The notes under the pieces were generated by a model. It searched no databases. It was not told where the DNA came from and was given only the letters and a program-made list of their open reading frames with translations. A program made the position numbers and the translations under genes. 64,000 bases of DNA from Fibrobacter succinogenes (lineage in GTDB: Bacteria > Fibrobacterota > Fibrobacteria > Fibrobacterales > Fibrobacteraceae): positions 61,963-125,962 of the forward strand of contig CACXXH010000028.1 in NCBI GenBank assembly GCA_902771595.1, read 5' to 3'. The stretch's first letter is position 1; the number at the start of each line of letters is the position of its first letter. This document shows positions 30,401 through 40,769 of the stretch, one piece after another.

Positions 30401-33400
30401 ATTCCAACGGTTTTGCCCGAATCGCCTTGCCTTCCCGTGGTAACGCCATTGATACCAGCTACGTATTCGTGGTCGCCCTTGGTGAACCTGATGCGGATGG
30501 AAATATGGAAGAGCTCCCTGCAGCTCCGGCTGTGGCTCGCGCTTTGACTGTGAATGCGCAGTTTGCTTGCTCCGTTCCGTCCGATTCGTTGTGGCTCGGT
30601 CTCGACAACGGCTTCATGGCATACGGCGCAAACTGTACGCATCCGGGTTACGGGCTGGTATCGCTCTATCGTGATGGAAAAGTCATAGCCGAAATCCGTG
30701 GCGAGATACCCGATACAATAATCTATGATGGTTCCAAGACTTCCGGAGCGTCCGGCCTGGGCAAGATTTCTACCGGTATATATGAATCCAGGTATGTGGG
30801 AGTCTCCGCTCTCGGTTTGGACATGCAGATGGCCGGTCCGAGAGTCTATACTGATTCTCTTCGTCCTGCAATCAGGAACTTCTCCGTGCATGATTCTTCC
30901 GAGGTCCTTGACCGAATCTTTACGGCGACTGCGGATGTGTATGACTCCGAATCGGGTGTTGCCCGCGTGATTGTGACGCCGGTGTTCGGGGGCGATACAT
31001 TGCGTGTCATGAATGTGGTGCCGGATTCTGCCGGTCATGTGTCTGCAAGTATCCGTATTTCTAGAAAGCAGCTTGCCGAATGCACCGGTTGCTACCTCTC
31101 CATGGAAGTTCGCGTGGAAGACTATGGTCATAACCATGCGGAACAGAAATATGTTTCGGATGAAAAGTTGTATCCGTATCCGACGGAACTTGCCCTGTGG
31201 TATCCGGCACGTGAAAGCAGCGGCAAGATTGCGCATGAACTGCTCGGTACGGGGCATGACCTAGACTTGAGAAATATGAGCAAACTATGGGGAAGCGATG
31301 TCGGTCTTTATTTTGAAAACAAAGCGGATTATGCGGTTGGAATCAATGGCCCTGTCGATTTCGGAAGTACCCCTTCGTACTCGTTCGAAGCTCGTGTCAA
31401 GCCGGGAAATCCCAACGATAATGGTTGGCATGAAATCCTTAGTTTTAAGGGTGTAAATGCTCTTGACATTCGCCTTTTGCAGAATAAGCAAGCCTTGAAA
31501 CTTGTCGAGGGAACGCATGTCTGGGAATCGGGTTCCATCTTGCCTCCCGTAAACAAAACCTGGTCTCATGTTGTTGTGACGGTTGATTCGGCGTTCGTGA
31601 AATTCTATGTCGATGGTGAGTTGAAGAAACCTCTGAGTTCTGGAATTTCTTTGGAACGAGAAATGGAAGGTACGTTCTCTATGGGCAAGGTCGGTAATAA
31701 TCCGTCTTATATCGGAAATATTGCTGATATCCGCATGTACTCGCGTGCGTTGACTGCTGCGGAGGTCGAGGAACTTTCGAAGCCTGTAACTGATGCCGGC
31801 GAGGTTTCCGATGTCATTGTCGTCGCAGTGAAGGATATGGATGTCGTGAGCGGATTCTCGAACGAGTTCTCCTGCTCCGTGGCTGGCAACAAGTATCTTG
31901 TATCGGGCGACTCGGCAACACTCACGATGTCCGTGATCGTCGAAAATTCCGCGGACTACAATGTCGTGTTGTACGCAAGATCTGCTACGGTTGGCGATAA
32001 GCCGGTCTATGTCGGCGAATCAAGTTTGCTGGCCGGGATGGCTGCCGTTTCCAATACCTGGCGTGCGGTGACTGTTTCTGGTGTGTCTGTCCATCTCGCG
32101 GCGGGTACGCATACGTTGACATTGAAGGTTCCTGCCGGTATCCAGATTGGCGGCGCAGCACTCACGACGGCCAACATCCCGGCCTCGATGATTGCCTGGG
32201 GTGTAAGTACCTCGGACAAGGTTGCCGGAATCGTGTCTGCCGATACGGTTCGCAAGATAAAGTCGTACTTGCGCTACGAGGGATACCCGGAATCATCTAC
32301 GCTCCGTCCGAGAATCCGCCTGCGCAACGTGTCGAACGAGCCCTTGAATGGATTCTCTGTCCGCTACTACTTCCGTGGCGAGGAGGCAGCGACTGCCGGT
32401 GTTGAACGCTACTGGCCGAACAATGTGGAGGCGTTCCCCGCCGTTCATTCCGAGAGCGCCAACACGGGTTACGTGGAATGGACGTTTGCCGAGACGATAC
32501 CGGTTGCCGGAACTGTGTTCGGTGGCGATGGGCCGCATTTCGGCTTGTTTAACTCCGATTTTACTCCGTGGGATGCGTCCGACGACCCGTCCTTCGTGGA
32601 CCCGAATTCCGGGTTGGCTGTGAATGTCGAGGGATTCTATGAGGATGCAGGCGTTGTTGTCCTTGACAATGACAACAACCTGATAGGCGGTTCCTGCGCC
32701 GAGATGGAAGATCCCGTATCGCTGGAGACCAAGGTCCGTGTGCTAGCCTCCGATATGCGCGGTGACAACCAGGCGAGCGAGATTCACTTTGTGGTTGAAA
32801 ACATAGGCAATGTTGCGTTCAAGAATTTTGACGTGCGTTACTACTTCTTCGTGGAAGAGGGCTTTGCGCCGGATTATAGTCTTGATGACAAGTCCAAATG
32901 TTCTTCTGCCTCGATGGAAAGTCTCGGTTCCGGTCGCTGGCAGGTGACTGTCCACTGCGACTCCTCCCTCGCCGCCGGCAAGGCTTGGCAGAATCCGGTG
33001 AAGGTCGCGCTGCACCTGCTTGGCTGGGCGAAAATGTGGAATGTGAACGATGATCCGAGCCACGACAGCCTGAAGACGACTATGATCGAAACACGCGGCA
33101 TTTGCGTGTTCGACTCTACGGGACACATGATATACGGCAATACGCCTGTATGGACGTTGCCCGCCCCGGACGAGGTCGATCCCGATTCGGCCTACCATGT
33201 TGATTTGGGTTATCATGCACCGGGTACCATACCTGTGACACTTACGCCCGAGGGACTTATTCTCACGATGGATAATTGGACTTACGTGGAATTGAGCCTG
33301 GTGACTGCCAAGGGCCAACCGGTAAAATCTATCTTTAACGGGACTGTTGACTGGACCGGAATTGACATGAACAGGACATATCTGATGCTCAAGGTGAACG

Positions 33401-33438
33401 GGAGTATCAAATCGACAAAGAAGCTTTCGCTACTGTAG
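21484..33438 (+). CDS. Giant secreted multidomain alpha/beta-hydrolase with LamG-like and cellulose-binding-like modules
   Basis: A 3,984-residue exported protein. Signal peptide at residues ~1-18, then an alpha/beta-hydrolase (PGAP1/lipase-like) with GHSMGG (Ser186) and TLDSPHEGTG. A helical and hydrophobic Ala-rich region runs from ~230 to 490. A conserved block ending MNFNYQEEIA (about residue 705) marks where the unit 2 copy is cut. Then come many beta-sandwich repeats with linkers such as VDLTAPRF, VDTKAPAM and VDKTAPYI (residues ~950-1240). A LamG-like domain lies at ~3235-3430 (SFEARVKPGNPNDNGWHEIL, FVKFYVDGELKK, GNIADIRMYSRALT), a CBM6/35-like jelly roll at ~3440-3570, and two cellulose-binding CBM3-like domains at ~3585-3735 and ~3742-3880 (RLRNVSNEPLNGFSVRYYF; FVVENIGNVAFKNFDVRYYF). 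The last ~80 residues (VELSLVTAKGQPVKSI ... LKVNGSIKSTKKL) resemble a type IX sorting domain. Base composition changes along the gene (AT-richer near 27.4-29.3 kb). Likely a cell-surface, fibre-binding esterase or adhesin. Confidence 0.8.
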   Translation: MKKLFALVLVFAVGCWSVPKPMESIENYNVMLLHGAYESAKGITESSDYPSAYEESVYLGGDASLGAYSKDSRITKWLSKNVFEEPDIGNNRNAKNSYIYHWRAFTNPANNSINNAKELGLRTWNKEKKFGQRRALVEEAQEVKAAIIDPEKPSNNLYGQEALDSMRRNPDLYRQLASRYILIGHSMGGVVSREWIQNSDYYYNEVDKVITLDSPHEGTGALNMELDLKNRDVALSQHIVTDALMLIVGVAAMAGGPMIKSVGITSSVMTLAAQWIDYAVVGPKILSGLDDYVDSDPLVDYVDPLKTGKGHIEYLKNIEAHDSLPMFRLLGADSSITFTDPHKNIPEMAYFLVPAEIGVGVENFISQLYESDDIFSTYSFALASKAFTVGLMASASAREQGSSLVSKSSGWADNTISLTSGVADVRRARFNAAPTADSEAWRVAAVATAIAAAACLTADAALAWIKPAAIAANIAIAVGSAALIYNMVSSYLSEDLEDEMKYSHQRPLQADILDSLMANNGDERISYSYSRIKAGDTSLTPYLMNDFLYERPFVNLALNDTATLNKLQGMTDSARDASTLNRNCFYIGSRNGVNCAIGLFKSVNDLNSTQKELPLSGLTTPLRFKSESDWSKMGMKVDRWEKVDGLTPEGKDTSDYVPIRHVERYEVPAITVEDWIEKYSFVVDDLMPHRLRQIRMNFNYQEEIAWECDITKPDTSSNACTVYARSGSGNWTNPIVFADSVMQVDESGDSVKVERRITIDKVPHPVKKNGQFDFVPGDYGYKNLLAIQKDNQNTVTISTVNKIGLSNTQRFYYLFKATANKLDPVWPQHDVVLNRIQGFKAYASALGYQGFKAVSAKDYILPQFTIKTSSPYEELDMALSVDWYIDSALIESGYSESGVVYDSSSAYFTSLQKDTLIWEGDYLWKFFVDIKNIADTASKDSSNTYEVPFSVDLTAPRFALKSEGELINPNKNPFVARFTWAGHEATPDIRAMRLTLKKMDGDASNRCQTRVADFPAMADVASKEFAIQWNSVTRDSIRSKGDGNYCIEAYAVDYAVPDSAVYGKMVRLVDAIAAHPGSIADTLWPDSNDFVNSSVVFDSFLVDTKAPAMSDSVLAGYSPSASVYSNLSRPGRKGSYAYATEDSLLKISYKITEPLNGRKSAPVTVAWNFIHLDDTTKVDHAGDSVWVDSIGVVDTSWMEMSGMRLEDGDYRIRAVIRDAADNDAVYDFADTLRVDKTAPYIESLVSTKLVYPDSFKDYSATISADERHDVASNRTGMRCHYRIGGCGNTTGWKLIPITTSKYDSVKFKIDSLEGRHGKCYLEAACVDAAGNVAVKTDLFYMGERTPVITSPNNNHATTKLIAITGIAPPYRLADSLNTIYRLRYARIDSLGTDSVLVWETSGISVVSALQNGKYRNVSRVSQSNETVLGYLDRNLGNDNYLEGTYIIELGTCAADADTVCVDGPESLWVTDTVRVHLGMIDSAGVEHHFVVTPKDSLAVGKDTLDVSLHLSGQFNSSYLMRVYAKDAAGVGMFDESVSKAWRNPYYGAPNDTSSGKSAVWFYEQEDGYHLQWNGLATGDTLEVTYDSLGFGHTCEGPGGNNAQNCEIRQHDYGMVALPTSSGQYFEDFPELRPLSSVNSKMLLTGNEGHVVMTATAAFHVSQVNAFADTFLPKMKVYFGEKENDGFYWVADGLISSDTLNPLMIGWTVDPRAYGISFRWAGPESGRFPAEGNMTVYAEITENIANNPYVIMDSVKVKVKLPELEIVLPDTTLPDFTLMEKDTALVCADETTPDSLCERRAFKLGSMVAKYGVKYRDAKVMACIVGAADTCIAVLQDTTETMRANVSDSAYQVRWDGKINGTSVANEGVYTLKITAYPANSIDTAVSAKATFRVKYAETMRDLTPANPKNPHNTVPAIYVSEANPDYGNPGMYRYEPTADYLVKANIGGWMLPDSSLVDGIPLKGEISGTQQILKYEPRRFSLAIKRHRKELKLVAVTHFHGKLDEITGSTILFASSCSEEDHHDEIDDFDIYRLTFSEDKLDTTINIWKKREGRGFNGESGPNDGFMEIVVLTEKTFDSLQISKIESQKQYDMLKKVAVWKLGDFVKNLDADDDVFHIPGKASDSIPFGSVELDTSCNPLYDERGFMQSTCEYTTDNYNPNRNLLHITFVPIDSSRFYSDKGLPNPDCDQYERYQVAFFNMILKIPDSAYWNAPFGMDNLVNRTVRFDHTNKTIFGDGESGYWKALEKPDRKGVGSYYDGTEWKYDRTYGLLTPFEVQYLPMYPASAIDGGLNTFLFADEDENHMQDARFDLHFYSPHDAFDYFQVAVVSRTEFQDCSLIANANFKRNNDSTSKCAFFATSNDIAVKNTPFYSGTDSVAFYVSRNKAIGSVKIDSIDYPAKANWRQQKKDSCKATDEEWKFTDNGTVSCYKYYDFASRAHYYYGDYSDSVWTARMVRGDSVIKNMVNSPEIIGLKSLEVRFRDSVDVSKFGNKKLEFPVQLSSRNFDADSSRFFVKFDSVTTVLSNLVGDKVDATISNLRVDSAKISGGISSIRLSATNDTLYVKADSLKEDIIYRKSEDSLAKTPVRPNSVALSMKRLYRNDDEWVKNVVVNSAVLEQLDSSAHSHLNISGQFPGSSDMTIGFKSVDSIEAKRPKELVELRAYLKKNCTYDVAYLNDTAFYAIPGPMLDSIKWKNGVKLDSNDEEGWYRLGWFDVNKLQGNTQFMLLWGNSSAYNFAEFKMIVGRAVKPSDSRTVKSLFEDASVTFPKNSVDTVKNVTVRTVEASDYSFDVFNNLALKGPIVEVLPKMTFADTSALPRIQMKISREEMVAMRATPQTVRLYKVDFTGKRFVPLQNALYGFLNADGSAVMDGAKPLQCDSKSTDLRCAGNDTQWAYLLISAETRTFSVFTAMDSAIAETPNFSVTVLPEIASTANRTVRVDGISRFRLYVDDDSLWANRGDATLPDTLAFTADSNGFARIALPSRGNAIDTSYVFVVALGEPDADGNMEELPAAPAVARALTVNAQFACSVPSDSLWLGLDNGFMAYGANCTHPGYGLVSLYRDGKVIAEIRGEIPDTIIYDGSKTSGASGLGKISTGIYESRYVGVSALGLDMQMAGPRVYTDSLRPAIRNFSVHDSSEVLDRIFTATADVYDSESGVARVIVTPVFGGDTLRVMNVVPDSAGHVSASIRISRKQLAECTGCYLSMEVRVEDYGHNHAEQKYVSDEKLYPYPTELALWYPARESSGKIAHELLGTGHDLDLRNMSKLWGSDVGLYFENKADYAVGINGPVDFGSTPSYSFEARVKPGNPNDNGWHEILSFKGVNALDIRLLQNKQALKLVEGTHVWESGSILPPVNKTWSHVVVTVDSAFVKFYVDGELKKPLSSGISLEREMEGTFSMGKVGNNPSYIGNIADIRMYSRALTAAEVEELSKPVTDAGEVSDVIVVAVKDMDVVSGFSNEFSCSVAGNKYLVSGDSATLTMSVIVENSADYNVVLYARSATVGDKPVYVGESSLLAGMAAVSNTWRAVTVSGVSVHLAAGTHTLTLKVPAGIQIGGAALTTANIPASMIAWGVSTSDKVAGIVSADTVRKIKSYLRYEGYPESSTLRPRIRLRNVSNEPLNGFSVRYYFRGEEAATAGVERYWPNNVEAFPAVHSESANTGYVEWTFAETIPVAGTVFGGDGPHFGLFNSDFTPWDASDDPSFVDPNSGLAVNVEGFYEDAGVVVLDNDNNLIGGSCAEMEDPVSLETKVRVLASDMRGDNQASEIHFVVENIGNVAFKNFDVRYYFFVEEGFAPDYSLDDKSKCSSASMESLGSGRWQVTVHCDSSLAAGKAWQNPVKVALHLLGWAKMWNVNDDPSHDSLKTTMIETRGICVFDSTGHMIYGNTPVWTLPAPDEVDPDSAYHVDLGYHAPGTIPVTLTPEGLILTMDNWTYVELSLVTAKGQPVKSIFNGTVDWTGIDMNRTYLMLKVNGSIKSTKKLSLL

Positions 33439-33449
33439 GGAATTGATAT

Positions 33450-34115
33450 ATGAATAAAGTAATTAGAATATTTGCTGTCGTCTCGTTTGTTGCAATTCAG
33501 GCGAATGCACTCAGCTTGCAGACCGTGTTTGACAACCAGAAGAAATCCGCCTTTCCGGACACTTGCGAGATGCAGATGCGTACCACGGTGACGCTCCCCA
33601 ATATGCAACCTCAGGTAGTGAACATGGCCTTGCTTACGGCGGGCGAATCGAAGTCCATAACCACTATCAAGTCAAACATGATGCAGATGCAGATGGTGCA
33701 GAACAATGGGCGGATGAAAGTTACCGACTTGAAAACTGGGAAAAAACTCCCTGCCCAAAACATGCCTGCGCAGAATCCTGCCGACGTGAACAAGCAGATG
33801 GGTTCTCCTGAAGACTACAACAAACCTGTCGCAGAAGGAAAACTCTGGAAGATTACGCCCAAGGATCCGGCCAAGCCGACGCTCTACTATTCGCAAAAAA
33901 GCAAGCGCGTGATGAAGATGAACGTGGTGGTGAATGGGGTGAATGCGGTAAGCGAGTTTGAGTATTGCGACAACTCCTGCTCGCTGCCGGGAACGCTCAA
34001 GAAAGTGACGATAAAGACAAGTGTTCCCCAGGGCGGAGAAAGTACTGTCGTACTTGAAGTGCTGAGGGCGAAGCAAAGACATTTGTTGCCGATGAAAATG
34101 TTTAATGTGGAGTAA
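33450..34115 (+). CDS. Periplasmic LolA-like protein
   Basis: The 221-residue product has a signal peptide (KVIRIFAVVSFVAIQANA). The body reads like the LolA/outer-membrane lipoprotein-sorting fold: an N-terminal helix, alternating strands that wrap hydrophobic cargo, and a Met-rich segment (MMQMQMVQNNGRMKVTD). A Cys pair (EYCDNSCS) may form a disulfide. The match is by pattern only and the specific family is uncertain. It begins 12 bases after the giant hydrolase gene, so it may be cotranscribed and could help handle the lipoproteins of the array, though a simple envelope role is as likely. Confidence 0.55.
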   Translation: MNKVIRIFAVVSFVAIQANALSLQTVFDNQKKSAFPDTCEMQMRTTVTLPNMQPQVVNMALLTAGESKSITTIKSNMMQMQMVQNNGRMKVTDLKTGKKLPAQNMPAQNPADVNKQMGSPEDYNKPVAEGKLWKITPKDPAKPTLYYSQKSKRVMKMNVVVNGVNAVSEFEYCDNSCSLPGTLKKVTIKTSVPQGGESTVVLEVLRAKQRHLLPMKMFNVE

Positions 34116-34118
34116 TAG

Positions 34119-34423
34119 ATGTTTGTTCGCAGAAAGAAGGGGACGACAGGAGAGAGGGCGGTTGATATCAGCGTGCTCCTGGAACGCGTGCTGAAGAAGA
34201 CCCACATCGACGAAAACATGCACCTCCAGAACACTTCGGGGACATCGTCGGGAATGCCGTTTTGCCCCATGTGCAAATCGTGAAATTGGACAAGCGGACG
34301 CTGGTGCTGAAGGCCGCGTCTTCGGCCTGGCGGAGCGAACTTTTTTTGCAAAAAAAAGCTATTATTGACAGGTGTAATACGCTGCTCGGAGAACCGTTTA
34401 TACAGGCTATACGCTTTGCCTGA
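34119..34423 (+). pseudogene. dciA: DciA (DUF721) family helicase-loading protein, frameshifted
   Basis: DciA loads the replicative helicase in bacteria that lack DnaC/DnaI and is often encoded next to gyrB. The reading starts at ATG 34119 (VDISVLLERVLKKTHIDENM) and runs to about 34229. The conserved DUF721 continuation (HFGDIVGNAVLPHVQIVKLD ... SSAWRSELFLQKKAIIDRC ... IQAIRFA, stop at 34421) lies in another frame from 34229. Restoring one base in CAG-AAC near 34229 (to CAGGAAC) would rejoin the frames. Without it the first frame stops at 34281. So this is a single-base deletion, real or a sequencing error. gyrB starts 45 bases later. Confidence 0.75.
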
Positions 34424-34450
34424 ACGGGGCTTGCCGGTGCAGATTTTTGA

Positions 34451-36409
<1,959 letters not shown>

Positions 36410-36410
36410 C

Positions 36411-37415
<1,005 letters not shown>

Positions 37416-37479
37416 ATTTCACTTACGTCGTGCTACAGGACGTCACACCGAAGCTGGGCGTAGCCCAGCAAGCGTGTCT

Positions 37480-37515
37480 ATGGATACTCTTGTCGCTACG
37501 CGACTGCGGTATGAC
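37480..37515 (+). repeat. 36-bp dispersed repeat, copy A
   Basis: This 36-base segment is the exact reverse complement of 53115-53150. It sits in the 140-base gap between the polyprenyl synthase and corA, which also holds the palindrome GCTGGGCGTAGCCCAGC and a second partial copy of GCGACTGCGGTATGAC. Confidence 0.8.
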
Positions 37516-37557
37516 GAGGGTGTACGCTGCAGTGCGACTGCGGTATGACGTGCGGGG

Positions 37558-38490
37558 CTATTTCCTTCGCATCCAGAAGGCGAGGAACACCACCACCGAC
37601 AGGATACAGACCGCGATGATGCCCCAGAACGCGATGGGCGAGCCGATGCCCGCGTCGCCGTTCATGCCGAAGGGGAGCTTCACGTTCATGCCGAACAAGC
37701 TTGCGAAGAACGTCGGGAGCGATATGGAAATCGTCACGATGGTCAAGTTCTTCATCAGCTGGTTCACGTTGTTGTTGATGACGCTTGCGCGCGCATCCAT
37801 CATGGACGTCAAAATGTTCGCGTAGATGTTTGCCTGTTGTAGGCTCTGGCCGTTTTCAATCTGGATATCTTCGAGCAGTTCCCGTTCGGCCTCCGTCCAG
37901 TTGAGGCTTCGGCCCAGTTGCAGCTTGCGCAACAGCGTGTCGTTGCTGTTGAGTGCGCTCACGTAGTAGATCAAGCCCTTGTTCAGGCTGAACATGGAGA
38001 GCAGGTACTTGTTTTCCATCGACGTGTTGAGGCGCAACTCCAGGTCGTCGTTGATGCGGTTGATGATGCGCAGGTGCTCGTTGAAGTGCGATATCGCGTA
38101 GCTCAGCACTCGCAGTACGAACGTGTTCAGGCTCTCGATCTTGGAGAAGCGGCGCTCGTCCATCACGGGAATGTCGCTGTCGGTCAGGAGCAGCACCCAG
38201 TCCTTGAAGATGAATATGCCGAAGGATTCCACGCGGAACTGGAAGTTGTCGGCCGCGGAGTAGTTCTTGGGCTTCTTGAACACTATCGTGGTGAAATCGT
38301 CGTCGTATTCGATACGGGAAAGCTCGTCGGAGTCGAATGCGGAGGCGATGGTATGCTCGGTAATCTCGTATTCCTTGACCAGGACGCTGCGTTGTTCCTG
38401 GCTGAGGGAGCCCATGATGACGATGTCAGCTGCATCTTCGTTCGGGGCGACTGCGATGCGACCCGATTCGATTTTGTAATACTTGAGCAT
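37558..38490 (-). CDS. CorA-family divalent metal ion transporter
   Basis: CorA proteins carry Mg2+, Co2+ or Zn2+ through the inner membrane as pentamers. The 310-residue product has the cytosolic alpha/beta domain, the long stalk helix (NANIYANILTSMMDARASVINNN-like stretch, about residues 215-245) and two C-terminal membrane segments. The signature GMN is present at the end of the first one (SLFGMNVKLPFGMN). The second GMN-like triplet in the loop is chance or a relaxed copy. The tail WMRRK is cytosolic and basic. Converges on the polyprenyl synthase gene. Confidence 0.92.
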   Translation of the reverse strand: MLKYYKIESGRIAVAPNEDAADIVIMGSLSQEQRSVLVKEYEITEHTIASAFDSDELSRIEYDDDFTTIVFKKPKNYSAADNFQFRVESFGIFIFKDWVLLLTDSDIPVMDERRFSKIESLNTFVLRVLSYAISHFNEHLRIINRINDDLELRLNTSMENKYLLSMFSLNKGLIYYVSALNSNDTLLRKLQLGRSLNWTEAERELLEDIQIENGQSLQQANIYANILTSMMDARASVINNNVNQLMKNLTIVTISISLPTFFASLFGMNVKLPFGMNGDAGIGSPIAFWGIIAVCILSVVVFLAFWMRRK

Positions 38491-38531
38491 GGTGCCCCCT
38501 TTGATCGAACGGGTTCAAATATAGTAAAAAA

Positions 38532-40769
38532 TTAGTCCTTGACGCAGCGGATTGCTTTTGATAAGTTACGATTAGACTTGTCGTCGCCATAAAGGAATAT
38601 TGAATTTCCTGTATTGAGTACTATATAGTAAGTCTTTGTACAGTCCTCGACATTCTCGGAAATGCTCCAGAAAAAGGCTCGCTCGCCACCTTTGCTTGCT
38701 GCGTCGGCCGATCCTCCTCCATAGGCTCTTTCATTGCTCCAGCCCACAGGAAGCGCGGAGAAACCGAAGTCATCCGAACCATTGCTTTTTTTGTTCCACC
38801 CAGTTTGCGACTTTAGAGCCTTACCAGCTGTCTCGACGCCCCCCACAGCAGTAATCAATTCGCTCCATTCGTCGTTATTGGGAAGGTGCCAGCCGTCAGG
38901 ACAAATTCCCTGCACTCGGCGGCTTGCCAAAGCACATGTGGTTTTTAAGTTGCCAACCAAGGGGTTGTCTGCATCTTTCTCTAACTTTATCGAGTTAATG
39001 GCTGCCATCCAAGTATAAGCACACCCTCTCACATCGGTAGAAAAGGAATCCGCTATGAAATACATTCCCCCAGGATAGTCTATATTACTTTTATAATCCC
39101 ATATATAGCGCATGCTGTCGACGCACAGAAAATTGTTATTCAAAATACGTGTTTCGGTGGCATCGGTGTAACTCAGATCTTCCGCCATCCAAGTCTGGTT
39201 GCCAATCTTGACAGTCTTATAGACCCTACCATCTCGTTCGTCCGTTATGCTATCATAAACGATATCCGGGTTTAGGCGAAGCTCTTGCGGAACGGCCCAG
39301 TTCCAACCATTAGTCATGCTAATCCACTTCCCTCGTGAACAATAGTATTTGTTGCTGCTAGTTGCTGCTCCTAAAACAACAGCGCCCTCTGTTTCCGTGG
39401 AACACGGTTCTCCATAAGTATCGATCTCTAATTCGGTTGCAGTCTTCCAGTAGGAATCTTTGCATATACGATACTCTCCTTCCTGGCTTATTCTCATTTC
39501 ACCATTTCGTTTAAGTGTACACCCTACACCCATTGTCAGTAAATTGGCGTAAGCGAATCTGGGAACATAAATAAGGTCTTCATCATCTTCAATAGCGAAT
39601 TTCAGCACCCATTTCTTCAAACTATCATCATACACGTAATACGATCCTGTTTTTACTCCCACAAAAATTTCGCCATCTTCGCCACCTTTGATTTTGCCTG
39701 TGCCGAAAAAGTCGCTCTCAAATTCGCTCGCCTCATCCCAAACACCGTTTCTGCAAACAAAGCGTTCGCTAGGGTCACAGACCCAAATCGTGCGAGAATA
39801 ATACTCTTCTTCCTGTTTGGTGAAAAATATTTCACAAAGAGAATCGTTTTTTATAGCCGACATTAAGCCTTCTTGTTCGGCACCGCATTCCTCAAAGCCA
39901 AAGATCATGTACCAGAAGTTGCGCACATATTTTTCAAAATTAGGAACGGGGCCCAAATCCCACTCTTCTATATCTTCACGGATTCCCGAAAGACTTCTGT
40001 CGTGATTTTTCGCCCATCCAGCAAGTCTTGCCTTCGAGGAGTCGTTGTCCCATGTACCGTCGGTCTCGATGTCTGCGGCGAAATTGGCTGCGAATTCGGT
40101 GAATTCAGCCTCCGAAAATTCATTGAGCATCAGTATGCTGATGGCGAGCAATGCAGCATTCCCTTCACCCTCGCGGAAAATATCCAAGTCTTCGGGACTT
40201 GCGAATTCACCATGGATTCCGAAAGCGTTGAAAATTTCTGCTTCAGCCTGATTCTTGGCTTCTTGCAGACTTAGACCCTTTTCTACCAAATACATCACGC
40301 GGTCGAATTCCAGGTGCGTGAGTATGTTGATGTTCACCGTATTCCTGTTAGAAAGGTCCGTCAGCGCACGAAGCGTTATCATTCCCGAAGAAGGCAGCTC
40401 TTTGTCGTAATTGACGATTTCACTACGGTAATATCCTGTAGCCTCGAGAATTGCATACTGCGATTTTAGATTGATGTTGTTGATTACAAAGTCACCCTTG
40501 TTGCTTTTGATGGTGCCCTTGAAACTCTTGCCGGTCTGCGTGAGCGTTTTTCCGGTCAGTTCCTGTACGGTCACCGTAGACCCCTTCATGAAGGGCCCCT
40601 TTTGCGAAACACCCGCCACCGACTTGTTGGAGATGGCGATAATGCCCTCATCGTCCGAAGAGCCTCCTGCATAGCCGTCGAAACACGCCGTCACGGCAAT
40701 CGAAATGAAAGCTAGTGACAAGACTGAATTCAGACCTTTCTTGATGGTTTTAAGCAAACTATTTTTCAT
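38532..40769 (-). CDS. Lipoprotein with C-terminal Fibrobacter major paralogous (FISUMP) domain
   Basis: The 745-residue lipoprotein (lipobox region AVTACFDG) has an N-terminal region that looks like a surface-assembled beta domain (SQKGPFMKGSTVTVQEL; NTVNINILTHLEFDRVMYLV). A middle part has the short Fibrobacter motifs WDEASEFE... and WKTATELEIDTYGEPC. The C-terminal ~215 residues form a Fibrobacter succinogenes major paralogous domain (DERDGRVYKTVKIGNQTWMA; ICPDGWHLPNNDEWSELI; FGFSALPVG; AIRCVKD). The domain resembles formylglycine-generating/C-type-lectin-like folds. Function is not known; such proteins are abundant on the Fibrobacter surface. The start codon overlaps the stop of the regulator gene by 4 bases. 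Confidence 0.88.
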   Translation of the reverse strand: MKNSLLKTIKKGLNSVLSLAFISIAVTACFDGYAGGSSDDEGIIAISNKSVAGVSQKGPFMKGSTVTVQELTGKTLTQTGKSFKGTIKSNKGDFVINNINLKSQYAILEATGYYRSEIVNYDKELPSSGMITLRALTDLSNRNTVNINILTHLEFDRVMYLVEKGLSLQEAKNQAEAEIFNAFGIHGEFASPEDLDIFREGEGNAALLAISILMLNEFSEAEFTEFAANFAADIETDGTWDNDSSKARLAGWAKNHDRSLSGIREDIEEWDLGPVPNFEKYVRNFWYMIFGFEECGAEQEGLMSAIKNDSLCEIFFTKQEEEYYSRTIWVCDPSERFVCRNGVWDEASEFESDFFGTGKIKGGEDGEIFVGVKTGSYYVYDDSLKKWVLKFAIEDDEDLIYVPRFAYANLLTMGVGCTLKRNGEMRISQEGEYRICKDSYWKTATELEIDTYGEPCSTETEGAVVLGAATSSNKYYCSRGKWISMTNGWNWAVPQELRLNPDIVYDSITDERDGRVYKTVKIGNQTWMAEDLSYTDATETRILNNNFLCVDSMRYIWDYKSNIDYPGGMYFIADSFSTDVRGCAYTWMAAINSIKLEKDADNPLVGNLKTTCALASRRVQGICPDGWHLPNNDEWSELITAVGGVETAGKALKSQTGWNKKSNGSDDFGFSALPVGWSNERAYGGGSADAASKGGERAFFWSISENVEDCTKTYYIVLNTGNSIFLYGDDKSNRNLSKAIRCVKD

